Assembly (NCBI RefSeq): GCF_009184895.1
Contig: NZ_WESE01000003.1
Coordinates: 372,001-436,000 of the forward strand
Source of the DNA: Nostocoides sp. F2B08
GTDB taxonomy: Bacteria > Actinomycetota > Actinomycetes > Actinomycetales > Dermatophilaceae
Direction of reading: 5' to 3'
DNA length: 64,000 nt
In this document: positions 22,518 to 31,482 of the stretch, in pieces
How positions within the stretch are numbered: position 1 is the stretch's first letter
Layout of the letters: each line of letters starts with the position of its first letter
The notes under the pieces: model-generated
Seen by the model: only the letters and a program-made list of their open reading frames with translations
The model's database searches: none
What the model was told of the DNA's origin: nothing
Position numbers and translations under genes: made by a program

Positions 22518-22806
22518 ACCTATGTGGGGGTGCGTGGCGGATGCGGTGTCGTTCGCCGGAACCGTCTCGTCGCGGCTACCCGAGGCGGCGGCGGATCTTG
22601 CGGCCGGGCGCGGAACTCCCCACCGGGCGCAGTTGCAGGCCGTTGGCGCAGAAATTTCCGCGGCCGGAGTGCCCAGGTCCGCCCTGAGCGCGGAAGTGCG
22701 CCACGTCAGGGACCCCCCGCGCGCCGCACCCACCGGGACCGCAGGGCGCTCCGCTGCCCGGACGCCGGGTCGCCGCCGGCCTGTCCGACCGCCCAGGACC
22801 CCCGCA

Positions 22807-22812
22807 TACGAT
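22807..22812 (+). promoter_or_regulatory. -10 box of the leaderless phosphatase promoter
   Basis: CGCATACGAT contains TACGAT (TANNNT), six bases before the GTG at 22819. No ribosome site is present, which fits a transcript starting at the initiator codon. Confidence 0.5.
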
Positions 22813-22818
22813 GACCGG

Positions 22819-23628
22819 GTGACCGACGAGCTGCATGCGGGACGCTGGATCGAGATCGACGGGGTCGCGAACATGCGCGACCTCGGCGGGCTCCCGACCG
22901 TCGACGGCGGCCGCACCGCGTGGCGGCGGTTGATCCGCTCCGACAACCTGCAGGACCTCTCGCCCGAGGCCGTCGACCATCTGGTGGACAGCGTCGGCGT
23001 GCGCGACATCGTCGACCTACGGAGCGAGACCGAGCTGCACCTGCTCGGCGACGGCCCCCTGCGCGTCCTCGAGACGCTCCAGCACCACCACCACTCCCTC
23101 CTCCCGGACCGTGCGTTCGCCGACCGGGTGCCCGAGCCGGAACGCGCCGACACCGGTCTCGGATCGCCGTGGAAGAAGTACGACGGCCGCCGCGACGCCC
23201 GGTTCTGGGCCGATCACTATCTCGGCTATCTGTCCGAGCGGCCGGACTCGGTCAGCGCCGCGCTCGACGTCATCGCCCGCAGCGAGGGCGCGACGATCGT
23301 CCACTGCGCCGCCGGTAAGGACCGGACCGGCACCGTCGTCGCCATGGCCCTGTCGGTGGCCGGGGTGCCCGACGAGGTCATCGTCGAGGACTACGTGCTC
23401 AGCGACGAACGGATCACTCGCATCCTCGACCGGCTGGCCTCACACCCGGTGTACGGCGAGGCGCTGAAGTCCCAGCCCGTCGACGACCAACGCCCCAAGG
23501 CCGCCTCGATGGAGGCCATCCTCACATCCGTGCGGGACGGCTTCGGTGGGGCGGAGGGCTGGCTGCGTGCCCAGGGCTGGAGCGAGGAGCAGGTCCGAAC
23601 GCTGCGCCGACACCTGCGCGAGGCCTGA
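22819..23628 (+). CDS. Tyrosine-protein phosphatase (PtpB-like, Y_phosphatase3)
   Basis: A 269-residue phosphatase of the family that includes Mycobacterium tuberculosis PtpB. It has IDGVANMRDLGGLPT near residue 15, RSDNLQDLSPEAVD near 40, VRDIVDLRSETE near 60, and the P-loop VHCAAGKDRTGTVV (CX5R with the extra Lys-Asp typical of the family) near 162. No signal peptide. PtpB-type enzymes dephosphorylate phosphotyrosine and, in some cases, phosphoinositides; the natural substrate here is unknown. The GTG at 22819 gives the conserved N terminus and sits behind a -10 box, so the mRNA is probably leaderless. Its 3 prime end abuts a tandem repeat array. Confidence 0.9.
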   Translation: MTDELHAGRWIEIDGVANMRDLGGLPTVDGGRTAWRRLIRSDNLQDLSPEAVDHLVDSVGVRDIVDLRSETELHLLGDGPLRVLETLQHHHHSLLPDRAFADRVPEPERADTGLGSPWKKYDGRRDARFWADHYLGYLSERPDSVSAALDVIARSEGATIVHCAAGKDRTGTVVAMALSVAGVPDEVIVEDYVLSDERITRILDRLASHPVYGEALKSQPVDDQRPKAASMEAILTSVRDGFGGAEGWLRAQGWSEEQVRTLRRHLREA

Positions 23629-23644
23629 GCACTCCAGCGCCAGA

Positions 23645-23983
23645 CCACCGGCAGGCCCCACGCGTCACATGCCACGCCCCTGACATACCGGCAGCACCCC
23701 GCCACACCACCGGCATGCCTACCGCGTCACATGCCACGCCCCTGACATACCGGCAGCACCCCGCCACACCACCGGCATGCCCAACGCGTCACATGCCACG
23801 CCCCTGACATACCGGCAGCCCCCCGCCACACCACCGGCATGCCTACCGCGTCACATGCCACGCCCCTGACATACCGGCAGCCCCCCGCCACACCACCGGC
23901 ATGCCCAACGCGTCACATGCCACGCCCCTGACATACCGGCAGCACCCCGCCAGACCACCGGCATGCCCAACGCGTCACATGCC
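23645..23983. repeat. Array A: 62-bp tandem repeat, six units
   Basis: Six head-to-tail units begin at 23645, 23707, 23769, 23831, 23893 and 23955, exactly 62 bases apart; the last is cut short. Each unit starts CCACCGGCATGCC, includes CACATGCCACGCCCCTGACA and ends CGGCAGC-ACCCCGCCACA. Units differ at few positions (CTACCGCG or CCAACGCG). The unit contains the palindrome GGCATGCC. It fills the gap between the convergent phosphatase and DUF4442 genes. The period is not a multiple of three, so it is not coding. There are no unique spacers, so it is not CRISPR. Array B (61749-62019) belongs to the same family. Confidence 0.95.
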
Positions 23984-23996
23984 CGCCCGGCGCAGC

Positions 23997-24461
23997 TCAG
24001 CTCGATGGCCGCACGCTCACATAGACCGTGATCGAGCCCTCGACGACGACGTTCCCATCGTCGCGCACAGCCCGCACCTGCACGGCGATGTCACCGGCCT
24101 CGGTCCACAGATCCGGGTCCGACTCGGCGATGCAGAGCAGGTCACTCGTGGCCTTGGCGACGTAGGTGACCTCCATCCCCTTGGGGATCCACCGCATACC
24201 GGGCGGTGTCGTCGCCTCCGCGAGCAGCCCCATCGCCGCCTCGAGACCGTTGCAGACAGCGATGACGTGCACGGTCCCGATGTGGTTCTCGACGGCGCGG
24301 CGCTTGGGGAGGGCGACCTCCGCATACCCCCGCTCGACGGCGCGCACCGACGGGCGGATCGTCCCGAAGTACGGTGCCCGTCGGCAGACCGCCTTCGAGA
24401 ACGCCCACCGACCGCCGGGCACGCGCGAGAGTCGGCGGAAGATGGTCTGCACATCTGCCAT
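23997..24461 (-). CDS. DUF4442 hotdog-fold protein (possible thioesterase)
   Basis: A 154-residue protein of the DUF4442 family, related to YiiD-type and PaaI-type acyl-CoA thioesterases. VENHIGTVHVIAVCNGLEAAMGLLAE near residue 58 is the hotdog helix with the Asn-His pair typical of the family; KGMEVTYVAKATSDL near 94 and the closing strand GSITVYVSVRPS complete the fold. No membrane segment. It may hydrolyse an acyl-CoA or bind one. It is convergent with the phosphatase gene across repeat array A and lies 41 bases upstream of the lepA stop region on the other side, same strand order lepA-downstream. Confidence 0.8.
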   Translation of the reverse strand: MADVQTIFRRLSRVPGGRWAFSKAVCRRAPYFGTIRPSVRAVERGYAEVALPKRRAVENHIGTVHVIAVCNGLEAAMGLLAEATTPPGMRWIPKGMEVTYVAKATSDLLCIAESDPDLWTEAGDIAVQVRAVRDDGNVVVEGSITVYVSVRPSS

Positions 24462-24502
24462 GCCGACAGGCTACGAGGCCGGTCTCGACGGCAACGGAGC
24501 CC

Positions 24503-26371
24503 CTACTTCTTCGCTTTGGCTCCGGTGTCGTCCGAGGAGAGCGCGGCGATGAAGGCTTCCTGGGGCACCTCGACCCGACCGACCATCTTCATCCGCTTCT
24601 TGCCCTCCTTCTGCTTCTCGAGGAGCTTGCGCTTGCGGGTGATGTCGCCGCCGTAGCACTTGGCGAGGACGTCCTTGCGGATGGCGCGGATGTTCTCGCG
24701 GGCGATGATGCGCGCGCCGATGGCCGCCTGGATCGGCACCTCGAACTGCTGGCGCGGGATGAGGTCCTTGAGTTTGCCGGCCATGGCGACGCCGTAGGCG
24801 TACGCCTTGTCCTTGTGCACGATCGCGCTGAAGGCGTCGACCTGCTCGCCCTGGAGGAGGATGTCGACCTTGACCAGGTCTGCGGTCTGGTCGCCGTCGG
24901 CCTCGTAGTCGAGCGACGCATAACCGCGGGTGCGCGACTTGAGCTGGTCGAAGAAGTCGAACACGATCTCGGCCAACGGGAGCGTGTAGCGCATCTCGAC
25001 GCGCTCCTCGGACAGGTAGTCCATCCCGCGCAGAGTCCCCCGCTTGCCCTGGCAGAGCTCCATGATCGCGCCGATGAACTCGCTCGGCGCGAGGATGGTC
25101 GCGCGCACCACCGGCTCGCGGACGTCGGCGACCTTGCCGCCCGGGAACTCCGAGGGGTTGGTGACGACGATCTCCTTGCCGTCCTCCATCGTCACGTCAT
25201 AGACGACGTTGGGCTGGGTCGAGATGAGGTCGAGGTTGAACTCGCGCTCGAGTCGCTCACGCACGATCTCGAGGTGGAGCAGGCCCAAGAAGCCGCAGCG
25301 GAAGCCGAAGCCCAGCGCCGCGGAGGTCTCCGGCTCGTAGACCAGGGCGGCGTCGTTGAGCTTGAGCTTGTCGAGCGCATCGCGAAGTGCCGGGTAGTCC
25401 GACCCGTCGATGGGGTACAGGCCGGAGAAGACCATCGGCTTGGGGTCGCGGTAGCCGCCGAGTTCCTGCGCCGCGGGCTTCGCGGCGTTGGTGACCGTGT
25501 CGCCGACACGGGACTGGCGCACATCCTTGACGCCGGTGATGAGGTAGCCGACCTCCCCGACGCCGAGGCCCTTGGACGGGACCGGCTCGGGCGAGATGAC
25601 GCCGATCTCGAGGAGCTCATGGGTCGCCTTGGTCGACATCATCGCGATCCGCTCGCGCGGGTTCAGGTTGCCGTCGACGACCCGCACGTAGGTGACGACG
25701 CCACGGTAGGTGTCGTAGACCGAGTCGAAGATCATCGCGCGGGCGGGGGCGTCGGCGTCGCCGACGGGCGGTGGCACCTGGCGGACGATCTCGTCGAGGA
25801 GCGGCTCGACGCCCATGCCGGTCTTGCCCGACACCCGGAAGCAGTCCTCGGGCTCGCACCCGATGAGGCCGGCGAGCTCCTCGGCGTACTTCTCCGGCTG
25901 GGCCGCCGGCAGGTCGATCTTGTTGAGCACCGGGATGATCGTCAGGTCGTTCTCCATCGCCAGATAGAGATTGGCCAGGGTCTGCGCCTCGATCCCCTGG
26001 GCCGCGTCGACGAGCAGCACAGCGCCCTCGCAGGCGGCCAGCGACCGGGAGACCTCGTAGGTGAAGTCGACGTGCCCGGGCGTGTCGATCATGTTGAGGA
26101 TGTATGCGTCGCTCGCCCCGGACTCCCGGGTCACCGACCACGGCATCCGGACCGCCTGGCTCTTGATCGTGATGCCCCGCTCACGCTCGATGTCCATGCG
26201 GTCGAGGTACTGGGCGCGCATCGCGCGGTCGTCGACGATCCCCGTGATCTGCAGCATGCGGTCGGCGAGGGTCGACTTGCCGTGGTCGATGTGGGCGATG
26301 ATGCAGAAGTTGCGGATCGCCGAGGGCGGGGTGGCGTGCGGTTGGAGCACGGTCGAAGCGCGAGGTGACAC
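24503..26371 (-). CDS. lepA: Elongation factor 4 (LepA)
   Basis: Ribosome-binding translational GTPase that acts in back-translocation or initiation under stress. The 622 residues show G1 [15 protein letters not shown]2 [11 protein letters not shown]3 DTPGHVDF, G4 NKID, then domain II, the EF-G-like domains and the LepA-specific C terminus ending in basic [19 protein letters not shown] start at 26371. Length is slightly above the usual 600 because of a short N-terminal extension ([14 protein letters not shown]). In many actinobacteria it lies near rpsT, holA and hemW, as here. Confidence 0.97.
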   Translation of the reverse strand: MSPRASTVLQPHATPPSAIRNFCIIAHIDHGKSTLADRMLQITGIVDDRAMRAQYLDRMDIERERGITIKSQAVRMPWSVTRESGASDAYILNMIDTPGHVDFTYEVSRSLAACEGAVLLVDAAQGIEAQTLANLYLAMENDLTIIPVLNKIDLPAAQPEKYAEELAGLIGCEPEDCFRVSGKTGMGVEPLLDEIVRQVPPPVGDADAPARAMIFDSVYDTYRGVVTYVRVVDGNLNPRERIAMMSTKATHELLEIGVISPEPVPSKGLGVGEVGYLITGVKDVRQSRVGDTVTNAAKPAAQELGGYRDPKPMVFSGLYPIDGSDYPALRDALDKLKLNDAALVYEPETSAALGFGFRCGFLGLLHLEIVRERLEREFNLDLISTQPNVVYDVTMEDGKEIVVTNPSEFPGGKVADVREPVVRATILAPSEFIGAIMELCQGKRGTLRGMDYLSEERVEMRYTLPLAEIVFDFFDQLKSRTRGYASLDYEADGDQTADLVKVDILLQGEQVDAFSAIVHKDKAYAYGVAMAGKLKDLIPRQQFEVPIQAAIGARIIARENIRAIRKDVLAKCYGGDITRKRKLLEKQKEGKKRMKMVGRVEVPQEAFIAALSSDDTGAKAKK

Positions 26372-26483
26372 GGGTCGGGTCAGGCCTTTGAGTGGGTCGG
26401 GGCGGGCGCTGGTCGGCGCTCGTGGGGTGGGAGCGGGTCAGGCGGTCCAGTCTCCCATGCGGCCCGAGCGGGGGCCGAATCAT

Positions 26484-26516
26484 CCCCAGCGCCTGAGGCG
26501 CCGATCGCATCTGGGG
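26484..26516 (-). terminator. Terminator hairpin after fbpC
   Basis: CCCCAG at 26484-26489 pairs with CTGGGG at 26511-26516, with an inner GGCGCC region. It begins one base after the fbpC stop and would separate the importer operon from lepA. Confidence 0.5.
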
Positions 26517-26517
26517 T

Positions 26518-27585
26518 TCAGGGGGTGGGGAAGAAGCGGCCCGTACCCGTCACGGCGAGGCGAACCTCGTCCTCGGGCGGCAGGGCGCCGGTCGTGCGCA
26601 CGATCACCCGTGGACCCGGTATGCCGTGCTCACCCTCGAGCCGGACCGCCACCGTCGCGTCGTGACCATAGTAGGTGCGCTCCTCGACATGGCCGACGAC
26701 GCCGGGCTGGTCCACCCCGAGGATCCGGATCTGCTCGGGACGCAGGGTCACCGTTCCCAGTGCCTCGGAACCGTTCGCGCTCGGGCTGACCGTGTCGGCC
26801 GACAGGAGGACACAGCCGAGGGCGGTGTGGGCCTCCCGGCCGCGGACGCGGGCGGGAAGCTCGACGACCTGGCCGATGAACCGGGCGACACCGAGATCGG
26901 TGGGCCGCGCATACACGCTCTCGGGGCTCGCGTGCATCGCCACCGTGCCGTTCGTGAGCACCGCGACCGAGTCGGCCACCGAGAGGGCCTCGTCCTGGTC
27001 GTGCGTGACGAGCAAGGCGGTCGTGCCCGCGCGGCGCAGCACCCGGCGGACCTCGGCCCGCACCGACTCGCGCAGTCCGGCGTCCAGCGCGGAGAACGGT
27101 TCGTCGAGCAGCACGAGACGCGGCTCGGGTGCGAGAGCGCGGGCCAGGGCGACCCGCTGCTGCTGGCCGCCCGAGAGCTCGTGCGGGCGGCGGGACTCCA
27201 TGCCGCCCAGGCCGACGAGCTCGAGGAGCTCGCCGACCCGGCTGCGCGGCTGGCGCCGGGTCAGACCGAAGGCGACGTTGGCGGCGACGTCCAGGTGGGG
27301 GAAGAGCGCCCCCTCCTGGGGAACGAGGGTCACGCCGCGCCGCTCCGGAGGGATGTGGACGCCGCGGCCCGCGACGACCTGACCGTCGATGCTCACCGTG
27401 CCGGCGTCCGGGGGGACGAACCCGGCGATCGCGCGAAGCAGGGTCGTCTTGCCGCAGCCGGAGGCGCCGACGACGGCCGTGAGGTGTCCGTCGGTCACGT
27501 CGAGGTCGAGGCCACGCAACACCTCGGTCCGCTCGGATCCGGCTCCGAACCCGACCGCGAGGCCGCGGATCATCACTTCACTCAT
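26518..27585 (-). CDS. fbpC: Iron(III) ABC transporter ATP-binding protein
   Basis: ATPase subunit of the FbpABC ferric-iron importer. The 355 residues show Walker A VGASGCGKTTLLRAI near residue 42, Q-loop VPQEGALFPHL, signature ELSGGQQQRVALARAL near 130, Walker B RLVLLDEPFSALD, H-loop LLVTHDQDEAL, and a C-terminal TOBE-like domain (ALGTVTLRPEQIRILG) typical of the FbpC/PotA group. The ATG at 27585 overlaps the permease stop (ATGA). The frame is open for another 1.2 kb upstream, but that is shadow of the permease. Confidence 0.92.
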   Translation of the reverse strand: MSEVMIRGLAVGFGAGSERTEVLRGLDLDVTDGHLTAVVGASGCGKTTLLRAIAGFVPPDAGTVSIDGQVVAGRGVHIPPERRGVTLVPQEGALFPHLDVAANVAFGLTRRQPRSRVGELLELVGLGGMESRRPHELSGGQQQRVALARALAPEPRLVLLDEPFSALDAGLRESVRAEVRRVLRRAGTTALLVTHDQDEALSVADSVAVLTNGTVAMHASPESVYARPTDLGVARFIGQVVELPARVRGREAHTALGCVLLSADTVSPSANGSEALGTVTLRPEQIRILGVDQPGVVGHVEERTYYGHDATVAVRLEGEHGIPGPRVIVRTTGALPPEDEVRLAVTGTGRFFPTP

Positions 27586-29135
27586 CGGGTGGCCTGCACT
27601 CTCATCAGGATCAGCGTAGGGACAACGGCGAGGACGACCAGAGCCAGGCCGTATGGCGCCGCTGCCGCGTAGGCGGCGACGCCGGTCTCGGTCCACAGGC
27701 TCGTCGCGAGGGTGGTCGACCCCGTGGGCTGAAGGAGCAGCGTCGCCGGCAGCTCCTTCATGACTGTGAGAAGGACGAGCGCCGCCCCGGCTGCGATCCC
27801 GGGTGCGGCCAGGGGCAGGGTGACCTGCCGCAGCACCTGGCCACGCGTCTTGCCGAGACTGCGGGCGACCTCTTCGACCCGCGGGCTGCTCATCGCGACC
27901 GAGGACCGGACCGCGGCGACGGCGGCGGGCAGGAAGAGGACCGCGTAGGCGAGCACGAGGAGCGGTGTCTCCTGGTAGATCGGCGTGGCGAACCGGATCC
28001 CGAAGAAGACGAGCGCGAGGGCGACGACGATGCCCGGGAGGGCGTGTCCGGCGAAGGTCGCGTGCTCGAGGAAGCGGACCAGGCCGCTGCGGTAGCGGGC
28101 GGCGAGAATGCCGACGGGGATCGCCAGCGCGACGCAGGCGAGGGTGCCGAGCACCGCGAACCACGCGGTCGTCACCGCGCTCTCGACGAGGCGTCCGACG
28201 TCGACCCCGCTGGAGAGGCCGGTGGCCGACCAGTACAGCAGCGAGGTGATCGGGAAGACGAGCGCGACCGCGAGGATGACGGTGGTCAGGGGTCCGGCGA
28301 GCCAGGCCCACCGGCCGAGGCGGATCGTGCTCGGGCGCCGGGCCACTCCCCCACCGACGCGCACCTGCTCCGAGCTCGCGCGCATCCGGGACTCGGTCAC
28401 CGTGATGGTCACGGTGAGCAGGACGAGGAGCAGGCCCAGGATCGCGGCGGGCGTGCGGTCGAAGCTCGAGCGGTAGGACGTGTGGATGACGCGTGTGAAG
28501 ACGTCGTAGCGGAGGAGGGAGACCGCGCCGAAGTCGCTCAGCGTGTAGAGCGCGACGAGCAGGGCGCCTCCGGCGGCGGCGGGGCGGACCTGGCGGGCGG
28601 TCACGGACCAGAAGGCCTGCCACGGGGTTCGGCCCAGGCCGCGCGCGACCTCCTCGGTCGCGGGGTCGATCCCGCGCATGGCTGCGACGACCGGGAGGTA
28701 GACATACGGGTAGCAGCTCGCGGTGAGCACGAGGAACGCTCCGACGAAGCCGCTGACGTCCACCGGCGAGGAGACCCACGCGAAGGCGGCGATGTACGAG
28801 GGGATCGCCAGCGGCAAGGCCGCGAGGACACCGATCACGGTGCGACCGGGGAGGTCGCTGCGGACGACGAGGAAGGCGAAGAGCAGTCCCAGCAGGATGC
28901 TGGCCGCCGTCACCGCGAAGGTCAGGGCCAGGCTGCGGCCGACGAGGAGGGCGGTGCGCTCGCGCACGATGACCTCGACGACGCGGCCAGGACCGGACTC
29001 GAAGGCCCGCACGGCGAGGTAGGCGATCGGCAGCAGCGCGACGGCGGCAGCGACGAGCCCCGGGATCGCGAGGAACCCCGGGGGCCTGCCGCTGCGGCGC
29101 AGCCGTCGTGGTGCGACCGCCGACCTGTCGTGCAT
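27582..29135 (-). CDS. fbpB: Iron(III) ABC transporter permease
   Basis: Integral membrane subunit of the importer, 517 residues with about twelve helices in two homologous halves, each carrying an EAA-like cytoplasmic loop (EEVARGLGRTPWQAFWSV near 163 and EEVARSLGKTRGQVLRQV near 420) that docks on the ATPase. This double-length form is normal for FbpB. Start and stop overlap neighbours on both sides (TGATG with fbpA, ATGA with fbpC), indicating tight translational coupling. Confidence 0.93.
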   Translation of the reverse strand: MHDRSAVAPRRLRRSGRPPGFLAIPGLVAAAVALLPIAYLAVRAFESGPGRVVEVIVRERTALLVGRSLALTFAVTAASILLGLLFAFLVVRSDLPGRTVIGVLAALPLAIPSYIAAFAWVSSPVDVSGFVGAFLVLTASCYPYVYLPVVAAMRGIDPATEEVARGLGRTPWQAFWSVTARQVRPAAAGGALLVALYTLSDFGAVSLLRYDVFTRVIHTSYRSSFDRTPAAILGLLLVLLTVTITVTESRMRASSEQVRVGGGVARRPSTIRLGRWAWLAGPLTTVILAVALVFPITSLLYWSATGLSSGVDVGRLVESAVTTAWFAVLGTLACVALAIPVGILAARYRSGLVRFLEHATFAGHALPGIVVALALVFFGIRFATPIYQETPLLVLAYAVLFLPAAVAAVRSSVAMSSPRVEEVARSLGKTRGQVLRQVTLPLAAPGIAAGAALVLLTVMKELPATLLLQPTGSTTLATSLWTETGVAAYAAAAPYGLALVVLAVVPTLILMRVQATR

Positions 29136-30187
29136 CAGGTGAGGCCGACCTCCTCGAGGAGGGCGAGGGTCTCGGCGAGGGAGTCGAGCTGGTTGAGGTC
29201 GACGCTGCTTCCCTGGAGCTCGGCCAGCGGCGTCAGGCCCTCCTTGAGCTCGATGCCGTCGACCACCGGGTACTCGGAGGTCTCGTCGGTGAAGTACTGC
29301 TGGCCCTCCTCGGACAGCATGTACTCGATGATGCTCGCGGCACCCTCGCTCTGCTCGGAGCCTTCGAGGATGCCGGCTCCGGCGACGTTGATCAGGGCGC
29401 CGGGGTCGTCGCTGTTCAGGAAATGGATCTGCGCGGTGATGCTGTCGAGGCCCACCTCGTCGGCCTTCTCGAACCAGTAGTAGTGGTTGATCAGCCCGAG
29501 GGCGACCTCCCCGTTGTCGACGGCGTCCAGGATGAGGCCGTTGCGCTCGTAGATCCGCGGCTCGTTCTCCTGCAGCCGGGTCAGCCAGTCGCGCGCACCG
29601 TCCTCGCCACGGTCCACGCGCAGGGCGGTGACGAAGGACTGGAACGAGGCGTTCGTCGGCGCGATGCCGATCTGGCCGCGGTACTGCGGGTCGAGGATCT
29701 CGTCGATCGAGGTCATCTCGGCGACCTCGGGCGCGAGGTCGGGGTTGTAGGCGATGACGCGCGCGCGGGCCGAGGTGGCGACCCAGTGGCCTTCCTCGTC
29801 GGCGTACCCGTCGATGACCGCCCCGGTCAGCGACTCATCGAGGGTGGCGAGCCGACCCTCGTTGGCGAGGGCGCCGAGGGCGCCGGCGTCCTGGCTGAAG
29901 AAGAGGTCGGCCTCGGTGCGCTCTCCCTCCTCGAGGAGCTGGGCCGCGAGCTCGGCGGAGTCGCCGTAGCGGACCTCGACCGGGGTGCCCGTGGCCTCCT
30001 CGAGCTGCTCGAGCAGAGGGCCGACGAGGTTCTCGTTGCGGCCGGAGTAGATCGTCACGACATCGCCGTCGGCGGCGGAGCCGTCGCCGCCGTCAGCGGA
30101 GCCGTCGGTGCTGTCGGAACCGCCGCACGCGGTCAGGGTCAGTGCGGCGACGGCGGCTATGGCGAGGGATCGGGCTCTCAACGTCAT
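29135..30187 (-). CDS. fbpA: Iron(III)-binding lipoprotein of the ABC importer
   Basis: Extracellular ferric-iron binding protein, 350 residues. The lipoprotein signal peptide ends in LTACGG, so Cys22 or so would be lipidated. The mature part begins VVTIYSGRNENLVGPLLEQL, typical of Fbp periplasmic proteins, and keeps a Tyr pair in GLINHYYWFEKADEVGLDS that could bind iron. A DtxR/IdeR-like box lies 15 bases upstream, overlapping the promoter, so the operon should be induced under iron limitation. The -10 box is only eight bases from the ATG, so the mRNA may be leaderless. Confidence 0.93.
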   Translation of the reverse strand: MTLRARSLAIAAVAALTLTACGGSDSTDGSADGGDGSAADGDVVTIYSGRNENLVGPLLEQLEEATGTPVEVRYGDSAELAAQLLEEGERTEADLFFSQDAGALGALANEGRLATLDESLTGAVIDGYADEEGHWVATSARARVIAYNPDLAPEVAEMTSIDEILDPQYRGQIGIAPTNASFQSFVTALRVDRGEDGARDWLTRLQENEPRIYERNGLILDAVDNGEVALGLINHYYWFEKADEVGLDSITAQIHFLNSDDPGALINVAGAGILEGSEQSEGAASIIEYMLSEEGQQYFTDETSEYPVVDGIELKEGLTPLAELQGSSVDLNQLDSLAETLALLEEVGLT

Positions 30188-30194
30188 GGCGAGG

Positions 30195-30200
30195 ACAATA
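30195..30200 (-). promoter_or_regulatory. -10 box of the fbpABC promoter
   Basis: Minus strand TATTGT (TANNNT), seven bases before the fbpA ATG at 30187. The adjacent iron box would block the polymerase. Confidence 0.5.
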
Positions 30201-30201
30201 C

Positions 30202-30220
30202 TTAGGGGAGCCTTACCTCA
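30202..30220. promoter_or_regulatory. DtxR/IdeR iron box
   Basis: TTAGGGGAGCCTTACCTCA agrees with the 19-base consensus TTAGGTTAGSCTAACCTAA at 15 positions and keeps both TTAGG/CCT arms. It lies between the probable -10 and -35 of fbpA, 15 bases from that start, and 27 bases before the plus-strand PemK-like gene. Confidence 0.8.
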
Positions 30221-30246
30221 CAAGTCGCCACGTAGGATGTTCCTCC

Positions 30247-30798
30247 ATGGCGAACACCTTGCTGCGCTCGATCCTCGGAACCGTGCAGCGTGAGGTCGAC
30301 CGCGCCCTGCGTCGGCAGGCGCGCACCAGCGGTCGTCCGCGCCCGGTGCCCACGGCGCCCTCACCCGCGCGGGGGCGTGCAGCGGAGCCGTCCGCCGGCT
30401 ATCCCGGAGACTTCCGGGGGCGGGTGGAGATCGCGTATGCACCGCATCCCGACGGGGAGCCCGACCCCGGCGAGATCGTGTGGGCGTGGGTGCCCTATGA
30501 GGAGGATCACAGCCAGGGCAAGGACCGCCCGGTCCTGCTCATCGGACGCGACGGGCCGTGGCTGCTCGCCCTGCAGATGACCAGCCGCGACCACGACCGC
30601 GACGAGGCGCAAGAACGGCGGGCCGGCCGGATCTGGGTCGACATCGGCTCCGGGGCCTGGGACCGGCAGGGCCGTCCCAGCGAGGTGCGCGTCAATCGCG
30701 TCCTCCGCATCGACCCCGACCGAATTCGCCGCGAGGGCGCCGTCCTGGCGCGGGACCGTTTCGACGCGGTCGCGGAGGGTGTCCTTCGGCACGCCTGA
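30247..30798 (+). CDS. PemK/MazF-family protein, no adjacent antitoxin
   Basis: A 183-residue protein. Residues 1-75 are a basic and Pro/Ala-rich extension; the rest is a PemK/MazF-like SH3 barrel: GEIVWAWVPYEEDHSQGKDRPVLLIGRD has the family pattern G-x-V-W-x-W plus the KDRPVL strand, followed by ALQMTSRDHDRDEA and VRVNRVLRIDPDRIRR. Classic MazF proteins are about 110 residues and cut RNA. Here no small antitoxin gene is next to it, and the long N-terminal extension is unusual, so a housekeeping or nonclassical role is likely. It shares a 59-base divergent promoter region with fbpA, including the iron box. Confidence 0.75.
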   Translation: MANTLLRSILGTVQREVDRALRRQARTSGRPRPVPTAPSPARGRAAEPSAGYPGDFRGRVEIAYAPHPDGEPDPGEIVWAWVPYEEDHSQGKDRPVLLIGRDGPWLLALQMTSRDHDRDEAQERRAGRIWVDIGSGAWDRQGRPSEVRVNRVLRIDPDRIRREGAVLARDRFDAVAEGVLRHA

Positions 30799-30924
30799 TC
30801 CCGCCCGACGCTGGCGAGGGACGGCCTAGCGGTGGATATCGAGGCCGGTGACCACCGCATACCCGTCCGTCGCGATCGGGCACGGTCGAATCCGGGCGAC
30901 GATCGGTATGCGCGGGAGACGCCG

Positions 30925-30956
30925 CAGGCCGGTCACCCGTGTGGGTGACCGGCCTG
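30925..30956 (-). terminator. Terminator hairpin after rpsT
   Basis: CAGGCCGGTCACCC, four-base loop, GGGTGACCGGCCTG: a perfect 14-bp stem starting 24 bases after the rpsT stop. It also separates rpsT from the convergent PemK-like gene. Confidence 0.85.
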
Positions 30957-30980
30957 AGTCGAACCGAAGGCTGAGGAGCC

Positions 30981-31241
30981 TCAGAGCTGAGCGGCCCGCT
31001 TCGCCATGGCCGACTTCTTGTTGGCGGCCTGGTTCTTGTGGATGACGCCCTTGCTCACGGCCTTGTCGAGCTTCTTGCTCGCGGTCGCGAGGTGCTCGCG
31101 CGCCTCGTCGGCCTTTCCGGCGTCGGCAGCCTCGCGGAACTTGCGGATCCAGGTCCGCACCTCGCTCTTGACGGCCTTGTTCCGCTCCGTCGCCGTGCGG
31201 TTGGTCTTGATCCGCTTCAGCTGGGACTTGATGTTTGCCAC
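30981..31241 (-). CDS. rpsT: 30S ribosomal protein S20
   Basis: An 86-residue basic helical-bundle protein that binds the 5 prime and 3 prime minor domains of 16S r[16 protein letters not shown] at the N terminus and [18 protein letters not shown] at the C terminus are diagnostic. The GTG at 31241 gives the conserved start, with Val-Ala-Asn-Ile-Lys; an in-frame upstream ATG at 31349 adds non-conserved sequence. It has its own strong terminator and 241 bases of upstream space that probably hold a promoter. Confidence 0.97.
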   Translation of the reverse strand: MANIKSQLKRIKTNRTATERNKAVKSEVRTWIRKFREAADAGKADEAREHLATASKKLDKAVSKGVIHKNQAANKKSAMAKRAAQL

Positions 31242-31482
31242 TGGTGATCGTTCGCTTTCGTCGTGTTTTCGGACCCCGAGGGGCCCCGCCAATGAAGGCA
31301 TTGCCGTAGAGGGCGGCAGGAGCAACCGTGGGACACCGGCGTGGGGCACCGTCGTTGAATCGGCTGCTCAGGTTGTGCTGCTGGTCGTACTCGAGTCGTG
31401 CTGCGCGCGCCGACGACCTGACGGCGCACACGCGACAAATAAATCTAGCAGCGGCGGTGGGCACCGGCCAAAACGCGCGCCA

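Noticed and set aside
22576-22704. Minus-strand 42-residue frame with GTG start, ending in GRKIRRRLG
   Set aside because: Basic and non-repetitive but no convincing ribosome site, no known relatives that I recall, and it lies opposite the leader region of the phosphatase; not enough to call a gene.
22811-22822. Mini-frame ATG ACC GGG TGA overlapping the phosphatase GTG
   Set aside because: Three codons only; the ATG falls within the -10 box, so it would not be in the transcript if the mRNA is leaderless.
23645-23983. CRISPR array
   Set aside because: Period is 62 bases but the whole unit repeats; there are no variable spacers and no cas genes in the window. Same for 61749-62019.
27586-28779. 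Upstream extension of the fbpC frame (would give 753 residues)
   Set aside because: The extra sequence is Arg/Pro-rich out-of-frame permease; the ABC protein starts with its own ATG overlapping the permease stop.
30925-30956. Riboswitch upstream of rpsT
   Set aside because: The hairpin lies downstream of the rpsT stop, so it is a terminator rather than a leader element.
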